Positions 1 to 4,406 of a stretch of 12,334 nucleotides of DNA are shown here, one piece after another. This DNA comes from Clostridia bacterium. Its GTDB lineage: Bacteria > Bacillota > Clostridia > Christensenellales > CAG-917. The DNA lies in contig JAFWBH010000159.1 in assembly GCA_017507205.1 (NCBI GenBank), forward strand, positions 1 to 12,334, written 5' to 3'. The notes under the pieces are model-generated. The model made no database searches and had not been told where the DNA came from. It saw nothing but the letters and a program-made list of their open reading frames with translations. The translations under genes were made by a program, and so were the position numbers. How positions within the stretch are numbered: the first letter of the stretch is position 1; every line of letters begins with the position of its first letter.

Positions 1-5
1 CTCAT

Positions 6-45
6 CCCTCACATACGCCAAGTATGCTTCGGACTGACCTGAGGG
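6..45. repeat. Nested inverted repeat at the window edge
   Basis: CCCTCA (6-11) is complementary to TGAGGG (40-45). Stacked directly inside it, CATAC (12-16) pairs with GTATG (22-26) around a 5-base loop. The two stems could form a compact structured element, but the window begins only five bases earlier, so its true extent is unknown. It may be the end of a structured RNA, a dispersed repeat or a terminator of an upstream gene. There is no T-run directly after it. The identity is not recognised. Confidence 0.4.
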
Positions 46-85
46 TGCCTTTCTTGTTCCTCATCTAAACATTGCAGTTTTATGC

Positions 86-126
86 CTACAACACAAATCC
101 TGCTATCGATGTTGTAGTTTTATTTT
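86..126 (+). terminator. Possible weak terminator upstream of trpB2
   Basis: CTACAACA (86-93) and TGTTGTAG (110-117) form a perfect 8-bp inverted repeat with a 16-base loop, followed at once by TTTTATTTT (118-126). The stem is A/T-rich and the loop long, so it would be a weak intrinsic terminator of an upstream transcript. It lies before the predicted trpB2 promoter, so it is unlikely to be an attenuator unless there is a second, more distant promoter. Confidence 0.4.
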
Positions 127-170
127 AACTTGCAAAATTGGGGTTGTTTGGTGGTATTTATGTCAATAAA

Positions 171-199
171 TTGACAAATGTGGGGATATGTTGTAATTT
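171..199 (+). promoter_or_regulatory. Predicted sigma-A promoter of trpB2
   Basis: A perfect TTGACA -35 box is at 171-176. The -10 box is either TGTAAT (192-197, five of six consensus bases but only a 15-bp spacer) or TAATTT (194-199, poorer match with a 17-bp spacer). Transcription would start near 205, leaving a leader of about 40 bases that is too short for a T-box or a trp leader peptide. Confidence 0.5.
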
Positions 200-230
200 A
201 TTTACAAATGCAAAAAGTGGTTTTCACTTT

Positions 231-238
231 GGAAGGAG
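231..238 (+). promoter_or_regulatory. Shine-Dalgarno deciding the TTG start of trpB2
   Basis: GGAAGGAG lies six bases before TTG at 245. There is no ATG in frame near it, and the family N-terminus begins here, so this site fixes a TTG start. Confidence 0.8.
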
Positions 239-244
239 AGTTTT

Positions 245-1621
245 TTGAAAACAGAAATCCCATACAAGATATATTTAAGCGAGGCTGAATTGCCAAAGGA
301 GTGGCTCAATCTTCGTGCATTTATGAAGGATAAGCCTGCGCCTCTTCTCAATCCTGTCACATTGAAGCCTATGACAGAGGAAGAGCTTGCCAAGGTGTTT
401 TGTGATGAGCTTGCAAAGCAAGAGATTGACGACCAGTCAAAATACATCGCCATACCAGACGAGGTGCGAGAGTTTTACAAGATGTATCGTCCGTCACCTC
501 TCATCAGGGCATATTGTCTTGAAAAGGCACTTGGCACTCCTGCAGAGATATACTACAAGTTTGAGGGCAACAACACCTCTGGCTCACACAAGCTTAATTC
601 TGCCATTGCACAGGCATACTATGCAAAGGAGCAGGGACTTAGAGGTGTCACCACCGAAACGGGTGCAGGACAATGGGGCACAGCCTTGTCTATGGCTTGC
701 TCATATTTTGGACTTGACTGCAAGGTGTTTATGGTCAAATGCTCTTATGAGATGAAGCCCTTTAGGCGTGAGGTTATGCGCACCTATGGAGCAAGCGTCA
801 CACCATCACCCTCTATCACAACAGAGGTGGGCAGACAAATACTTCGTGACTATCCCGACACCAACGGCTCTCTCGGCTGTGCAATCAGTGAGGCAGTTGA
901 AACAGCCAGTGGACTTGAGGGCTATCGCTATGTGCTGGGCAGTGTATTGAATCAAGTTCTTTTGCATCAATCTGTCATAGGACTTGAAGCCAAGACAGCT
1001 CTTGACAAATATGGCGTAAAGCCAGACATTATCATCGGCTGTGCTGGTGGTGGATCCAATCTTGGTGGACTCATTGCTCCATTTATGGTTGAAAAGCTTG
1101 AAGGCAGAGAGAATTATGAATTCATCGCCGTTGAGCCTTCATCTTGCCCCACACTTACAAGAGGTAAATACGGCTATGATTATTGCGACACAGGCAAGGT
1201 CTGTCCCATGGCAAAGATGTATACATTAGGCTCTGGATATATGCCTGCATCAAGTCACGCAGGTGGACTGAGATATCACGGCATGACAAGCACCCTCTCC
1301 GAGCTTTATGACAAGGACTATATGTCTGCAAGGTCAGTGAAGCAGACAGAGGTGTTTAAGGCGGCGGAAACCTTTGCAAGAGTTGAAGGCATATTGCCAG
1401 CTCCCGAGTCCTCTCACGCAATAAAGGTTGCCATAGACGAGGCATTAAAATGCAAGGAAAGTGGTGAAAAGAAGGTCATTCTCTTTGGACTCACAGGCAC
1501 AGGTTATTTTGATATGACAGCATATAAGGCGTTCAATGACGGCGAAATGCAGGACTATGTGCCAACAGACGAGGAGATTGAAAAGGGCTTTGGCACAATG
1601 CCAACAGTCAATCTGAAATGA
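245..1621 (+). CDS. trpB2: Tryptophan synthase beta chain, TrpB2 type
   Basis: PLP enzyme that joins indole and serine to make tryptophan; cytosolic. The 458 residues fit the long TrpB2 subfamily rather than the roughly 400-residue TrpB1. Visible family marks are GSHKLNSA with the Schiff-base lysine at K116, the catalytic-type glutamate in ETGAGQWG (E138), the phosphate-gripping glycine loop GCAGGGSN (265-272), a conserved E-G-I-L-P-A-P-E-S-S-H-A stretch around 381-392, and GLTGTG (415-420) near the C-terminus. The start is TTG with a strong Shine-Dalgarno. No trpA or other trp gene is nearby. TrpB2 proteins are known to occur alone and often serve as indole-scavenging or indole-salvage synthases, which I infer here. 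It stands as a single-gene transcript with its own promoter and terminator. Confidence 0.93.
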   Translation: MKTEIPYKIYLSEAELPKEWLNLRAFMKDKPAPLLNPVTLKPMTEEELAKVFCDELAKQEIDDQSKYIAIPDEVREFYKMYRPSPLIRAYCLEKALGTPAEIYYKFEGNNTSGSHKLNSAIAQAYYAKEQGLRGVTTETGAGQWGTALSMACSYFGLDCKVFMVKCSYEMKPFRREVMRTYGASVTPSPSITTEVGRQILRDYPDTNGSLGCAISEAVETASGLEGYRYVLGSVLNQVLLHQSVIGLEAKTALDKYGVKPDIIIGCAGGGSNLGGLIAPFMVEKLEGRENYEFIAVEPSSCPTLTRGKYGYDYCDTGKVCPMAKMYTLGSGYMPASSHAGGLRYHGMTSTLSELYDKDYMSARSVKQTEVFKAAETFARVEGILPAPESSHAIKVAIDEALKCKESGEKKVILFGLTGTGYFDMTAYKAFNDGEMQDYVPTDEEIEKGFGTMPTVNLK

Positions 1622-1645
1622 TCAAATTATATCACTGATAAAATC

Positions 1646-1674
1646 AAAAAGCACTCTTGACGAGTGCTTTTTTC
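1646..1674 (+). terminator. Bidirectional terminator between trpB2 and the radical SAM gene
   Basis: GCACTC (1651-1656), loop TTGAC, GAGTGC (1662-1667), flanked by AAAAA on the left and TTTTTT on the right. A and T flanks make it usable from both strands, which suits the convergent genes at each side. A second copy of the 3' arm plus T-run occurs at 1683-1693. Confidence 0.85.
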
Positions 1675-1733
1675 GTATGTAAAGTGCTTTTTTTGATTAG
1701 TTTTGCCTTTTTGGTGGACTGTTGACTTGCAAA

Positions 1734-2861
1734 TCACTTCATACGTTTCAGATGTGGCAGAGCATAGGGGAAGAAGTTTTTGTAGGCTGTGCATTTGTCA
1801 AGGGAGATGCGTTCACGCTTGCAACCATTTTTGCAGAGGCGATAATAATTGCAGTCCTTACACTTGGTCTCAATGCCCATGCTTTCCTCAATGAATGCCT
1901 TTGCCTTGGGGCTGCCTTCAAGGGTTGCAAAATCTGTTTCAAATATGTTGCCAAGAGAGTATTTGTCTGTGCAATATAGCTCACAGGGATAGACCTCGCC
2001 ATCTGCCTCTATGGCAAATTGAGGGGTGCAATGACCATTCATGCCACACATTTCTGCCTTTTGTGAATGGGCAAGGCGAAGGAAATTGTCAAATAGACGG
2101 ATAGATGTGCCTCTTCCGTCAATGCAGTCACGCATGTAGAGGGAGAAGGTCTTTTTGAGAAAGTCCTCATATTCGCTTGCACTTATGTAGAAATCCTCGT
2201 TGTCAACAATCTCCCATGAGTCGCCATACTGGTAGAATGTCTCGGGAGTGTCAATATCGTGGACTTCCATAGGCTTCAAGCAGGGGACAAAATGCAAGTG
2301 CTTGAATTTGTTTTTTCTGAAAAACGAGTATACACGGCTGATGTTGTTGACAACAGGCTTTGTGACGACCGTAACCACATTGAAGTCAATCTTTTTTGAC
2401 TGCAAAAGCTTGAGGGCAGAGTAGGTTTTGTCAAAGGTGTCATTGCCCTTTGTGTCAACCCTCAAAATGTTTGTGACAGCATCTCCGTCAATGGAAACCC
2501 CCACTAGATATCTGTTTTTGCTGAAAATCTCACACCAGTCCTCATCAATAAGCACACCGTTGGTTTGCAGGGCAATATGCACTGCGCTACGCTTTGTGTT
2601 GAGAGATGATATGATTGAAGAGAAGTGTCTGAAAAAGTCCTTGCCAGCAAGAAGTGGTTCACCACCCTGAAAGGATACTGTGATGAGAGAGCCGTCTGCA
2701 TAGTCAAAAGCCTTTTTCATTATTTCTGTCAGCCCTTCTGCACGCAAAAGACCACGTGATGGAGCCTCACGGCAGTAGGACAAGTCGTGATAGAAGCAGT
2801 ATTTGCATCTAAGATTGCAGTTGGACGAAACTGGCTTGATTGTCAGGTGAAGTGGGGGCAT
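1734..2861 (-). CDS. Radical SAM/SPASM enzyme, anaerobic sulfatase-maturase type
   Basis: Probable anaerobic sulfatase-maturating enzyme (anSME), which oxidises an active-site Cys or Ser of a sulfatase to formylglycine using S-adenosylmethionine and 4Fe-4S clusters; cytosolic. The 375 residues match the family length. The radical SAM motif CNLRCKYC gives C15, C19 and C22, followed by a GGEP SAM-binding motif (66-69). The C-terminal SPASM domain has cysteines 272, 278, 293, 334, 337, 343, 347 and 357, enough for two auxiliary clusters in the anSME order, and CGMNG and LGNI are anSME-like. The residue after C293 is Glu (E294), where the Clostridium perfringens enzyme, from memory, has the catalytic Asp277. 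No sulfatase gene is in the window, so the substrate is unknown and another peptide-modifying role is possible. The ATG has a GAGAGG Shine-Dalgarno five bases upstream. Confidence 0.85.
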   Translation of the reverse strand: MPPLHLTIKPVSSNCNLRCKYCFYHDLSYCREAPSRGLLRAEGLTEIMKKAFDYADGSLITVSFQGGEPLLAGKDFFRHFSSIISSLNTKRSAVHIALQTNGVLIDEDWCEIFSKNRYLVGVSIDGDAVTNILRVDTKGNDTFDKTYSALKLLQSKKIDFNVVTVVTKPVVNNISRVYSFFRKNKFKHLHFVPCLKPMEVHDIDTPETFYQYGDSWEIVDNEDFYISASEYEDFLKKTFSLYMRDCIDGRGTSIRLFDNFLRLAHSQKAEMCGMNGHCTPQFAIEADGEVYPCELYCTDKYSLGNIFETDFATLEGSPKAKAFIEESMGIETKCKDCNYYRLCKNGCKRERISLDKCTAYKNFFPYALPHLKRMK

Positions 2862-2876
2862 AGATACCTCTCATAT

Positions 2877-2894
2877 TCATATGTTCACATATGA
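2877..2894. promoter_or_regulatory. Perfect 18-bp palindrome over the radical SAM gene start site (candidate operator)
   Basis: TCATATGT (2877-2884), spacer TC, ACATATGA (2887-2894). It touches the -10 box (2894-2899) and covers the predicted transcription start near 2887 of the minus-strand promoter. A repressor bound here would block initiation. No regulator gene is adjacent, so the binding protein is unknown. Confidence 0.5.
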
Positions 2895-2922
2895 TTGTAG
2901 CACAATTTGAGAGAAATTTCAA
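2894..2922 (-). promoter_or_regulatory. Promoter of the radical SAM gene
   Basis: Reading the minus strand: -35 TTGAAA (2917-2922), a 17-bp spacer, and -10 TACAAT (2894-2899) preceded by TGC, which makes an extended -10 element. The leader to the ATG at 2861 is about 26 bases. Confidence 0.75.
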
Positions 2923-2940
2923 TAAGCAGTTTTTTTAAAA

Positions 2941-2989
2941 AAACAAAAAGGAAAAGTGTTCCACCAAAGCGAAACACTTTTTTTTGCGA
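2941..2989 (-). terminator. Terminator of the zinc-ribbon gene
   Basis: AAAAGTGTT (2952-2960) and AACACTTTT (2973-2981) form a 9-bp stem with a 12-base loop. On the minus strand it is followed by CCTTTTTG and more T, and on the plus strand by a T-run, so it can work both ways. For the minus-strand zinc-ribbon gene it lies about 100 bases past the stop codon. Confidence 0.6.
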
Positions 2990-2994
2990 TGAAA

Positions 2995-3013
2995 TTAAAG
3001 TGTTTCACTTTAA
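2995..3013. repeat. Perfect 19-bp palindromic hairpin
   Basis: TTAAAGTG (2995-3002), TTT, CACTTTAA (3006-3013). It shares the AAGTG/CACTT core with the neighbouring terminator stem and lies between the stop of the zinc-ribbon gene and that terminator. It could be a 3'-end RNA-stabilising hairpin or a degenerate copy of the terminator. Confidence 0.5.
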
Positions 3014-3082
3014 AATCATTTTACTCATCTATTGAGAACATTGAATGTAATCGTCAAGATGAAACGCTTTTTTTTGGAGATA

Positions 3083-3226
3083 TTATTCTCTCACAAATTC
3101 ATTGTTTGTGCAGCGAGGACATGGAGGAATGTTGTCATATTCGTCAACTGTAATGTGTTGAGAACAGTTGGTGCAGACATAAGTTCCACTGCCAGGCTTT
3201 TCACCAGTTTTGATTATGTGATCCAT
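3083..3226 (-). CDS. Small zinc-ribbon protein (47 aa)
   Basis: A 47-residue protein with two CxxC knuckles, C18/C21 (CTNC) and C36/C39 (CPRC), plus the surrounding pattern GSGTYVCTNC and PPCPRC. This resembles the short single zinc-ribbon proteins common in Clostridia, which bind one zinc or, in a rubredoxin-like reading, one iron. The function is not known. An open frame runs upstream to 3394, but I place the start at the ATG ending at 3226. It has a near-perfect Shine-Dalgarno, AAAGGAGGT on the minus strand at 3231-3239, and homology to this type of protein begins there. The upstream 56 codons look like an untranslated leader, with a 6-bp hairpin at 3247-3262. I could not assign a convincing promoter. 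Confidence 0.8.
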   Translation of the reverse strand: MDHIIKTGEKPGSGTYVCTNCSQHITVDEYDNIPPCPRCTNNEFVRE

Positions 3227-3230
3227 ATAA

Positions 3231-3239
3231 ACCTCCTTT
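3231..3239 (-). promoter_or_regulatory. Strong Shine-Dalgarno fixing the zinc-ribbon start
   Basis: On the minus strand AAAGGAGGT stands four bases before the ATG at 3226. It is the best ribosome-binding site in the window and argues against the longer 103-codon reading. Confidence 0.85.
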
Positions 3240-3400
3240 ATATCGTCTGTGGTGTCCCACAGCGTAATCTTATTGTGTGTGGTGTTGAGTTTTGTATGCA
3301 CAAAAGCAATTTCCAATATCTGTAAGGCTCTTTTTTTGTGGTCGAGGGGAGATTGATGCACAATATTTGGTTTTTGTTTAATATATGCATGCAAAAATTC

Positions 3401-3429
3401 TTGATTTTTTTTGCCATTATATATATAAT
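3401..3429 (+). promoter_or_regulatory. Promoter of the C_GCAxxG_C_C-yhbY unit
   Basis: TTGATT (3401-3406), a 17-bp spacer, and a perfect TATAAT (3424-3429). The predicted start near 3436 gives a leader of about 24 bases that includes GGAG (3451-3454) before the ATG at 3460. The fol operon promoter uses the same TTGATT, 17 bp, TATAAT arrangement. Confidence 0.75.
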
Positions 3430-3459
3430 ATGCAAATACATATTCTAATTGGAGAATTT

Positions 3460-3873
3460 ATGGATAGAATCACCAAAGCAAAGGAGCTTTTTCACTATGG
3501 ATACAACTGTGCTCAATCAGTTGTTCTTGCATATGAGGATATTGTGAGGGTGGACAAGAACACTCTCATCAAAATGTCTGCACCCTTTGGTGGTGGCATA
3601 GGAAGGCTACGTGAGGTGTGTGGAGCAGTCAGTGGTGGAGTTATGGTTTTGAGTCTGCTCACTGGTCTTGACACTCTTGTCCCCGAGGAGAAAAACAGAC
3701 TCTACGCACTTGAAAGAGAATTTGCTGAAAGGTTCAAGGATAAGGTTGGCAGTTATATTTGCAGTGACCTCATCAAAAAGCATCCACATTCAGATACTCA
3801 CAATTCAAACAAGCCAGCCTGCAAGGAGCTTGTGGGCATAGCAGTTGAAATCATTGAAGAAATACGCAATTAG
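3460..3873 (+). CDS. C_GCAxxG_C_C family redox-type protein
   Basis: A 137-residue member of the C_GCAxxG_C_C family, named for four spaced cysteines and considered redox-active or metal-binding, with no settled biochemical role. The marks are GYNCAQ (C17), CGAVSGG (C54), YICSDL (C101) and ACKEL (C121). The central segment APFGGGIGRLREVCGAVSGG is the most conserved part. It has no signal peptide, so it is probably cytosolic. An open frame continues upstream to 3385, but the start at 3460 has GGAG five bases before it and follows the -10 box, whereas 3385 lies upstream of the promoter. It is first in a unit with yhbY, 18 bases downstream. I infer a general anaerobic redox role only. Confidence 0.85.
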   Translation: MDRITKAKELFHYGYNCAQSVVLAYEDIVRVDKNTLIKMSAPFGGGIGRLREVCGAVSGGVMVLSLLTGLDTLVPEEKNRLYALEREFAERFKDKVGSYICSDLIKKHPHSDTHNSNKPACKELVGIAVEIIEEIRN

Positions 3874-3891
3874 ATAGAGGAAAAATAGATT

Positions 3892-4182
3892 ATGACAAGC
3901 AAACATAGAGCAACACTTCGCAGTATGGCACAACAGCTTCGCCCCATTTTCCACATTGGAAAGGGTGGTATCAACGACAATATGGTCAGAGATATCATTT
4001 CAGCGCTTGAAGCACACGAGCTTATCAAAATTGATGTTCTGCGTGCCTGTGAGCTTACAGCAAAGGAAATCATCAATGATCTTGCAATGGCAACCGGTTC
4101 AGAGCCTATTCAAGCAATTGGTGGAAGGATTGTCCTTTACAAGCGTAGCACTCGTGACGATGTGAAGCATATTGAGTTTTAA
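3892..4182 (+). CDS. yhbY: YhbY-type ribosome assembly RNA-binding protein
   Basis: A 96-residue single CRM-domain protein that binds pre-50S ribosomal particles and assists large-subunit assembly. The start MTSKHRATLRSMAQ and the IGKGG loop at about residues 22-26 (the GxxG-like RNA-contact loop of CRM domains) are classic. The tail, with GRIVLYKRS near 77-85, also fits, and the length is the family norm. Initiation is at ATG with AGAGG 11 bases upstream, a rather long gap. The stop TAA overlaps the next start as TAATG. In other Firmicutes yhbY usually neighbours nadD and yqeH; here it does not, so its context is rearranged. Confidence 0.92.
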   Translation: MTSKHRATLRSMAQQLRPIFHIGKGGINDNMVRDIISALEAHELIKIDVLRACELTAKEIINDLAMATGSEPIQAIGGRIVLYKRSTRDDVKHIEF

Positions 4183-4364
4183 TGAGAAGCGAGGATAAGG
4201 CAAAGCTTAATCCTGTTCTTGAGCCAAAAACTCCTCCAAAGAATAACGCAGAGAAGATGGCAAGGGACCAGCTGAAAAGAGAAAGAGAACGCACCCAGAA
4301 ATTCAAGCGTGACTATTTTGACTATTACGATGATGTCAAGGTAGGTCGCAGAGAGGACTGGTGA
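4182..4364 (+). CDS. Small charged protein coupled to yhbY (60 aa, unknown)
   Basis: I do not recognise this family. The 60 residues are highly charged: a lysine/proline-rich start, a basic helix-like middle (KRERERTQKFKR, about 32-43) and an acidic/aromatic end with DYFDYYDD near 44-51. There is no signal peptide, membrane segment or cysteine. The ATG overlaps the yhbY stop by one base (TAATG), typical of translational coupling, and there is no strong Shine-Dalgarno of its own. Codon choice resembles the neighbours. The basic stretch may bind RNA, which would suit a partner of YhbY, but that is inference. It could also be a non-functional frame. Confidence 0.55.
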   Translation: MRSEDKAKLNPVLEPKTPPKNNAEKMARDQLKRERERTQKFKRDYFDYYDDVKVGRREDW

Positions 4365-4406
4365 TTTTCTATACATAAGAAACGCTCCAATATCGAGGGG
4401 ACAGAG

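Noticed and set aside
74..123. Two similar 10-base pieces (GCAGTTTTAT and GTAGTTTTAT, 40 bases apart) resembling the start of CRISPR repeats.
   Set aside because: Only two short, imperfect copies with no full-length repeat and no cas gene. The second copy is explained by the T-run after an inverted repeat.
1..240. T-box or trp leader-peptide attenuator before trpB2.
   Set aside because: No Trp-codon leader peptide, no T-box sequence, and the predicted leader is only about 40 bases.
2428..2670. Plus-strand open frames within the radical SAM gene.
   Set aside because: They overlap a gene with clear radical SAM and SPASM motifs and lack their own signals.
3247..3262. Hairpin CTGTGG/CCACAG in the zinc-ribbon leader as a terminator or riboswitch.
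   Set aside because: Six pairs with a four-base loop but no T-run in either direction and no known riboswitch motif; kept only as a minor note.
3227..3394. N-terminal extension of the zinc-ribbon gene to 103 residues.
   Set aside because: The added residues show no domain, and the near-perfect Shine-Dalgarno sits directly before the internal ATG.
3385..3459. Extension of the C_GCAxxG_C_C protein to 162 residues.
   Set aside because: The upstream ATG precedes the predicted promoter -10 box, and the family N-terminus begins at 3460 with its own ribosome-binding site.
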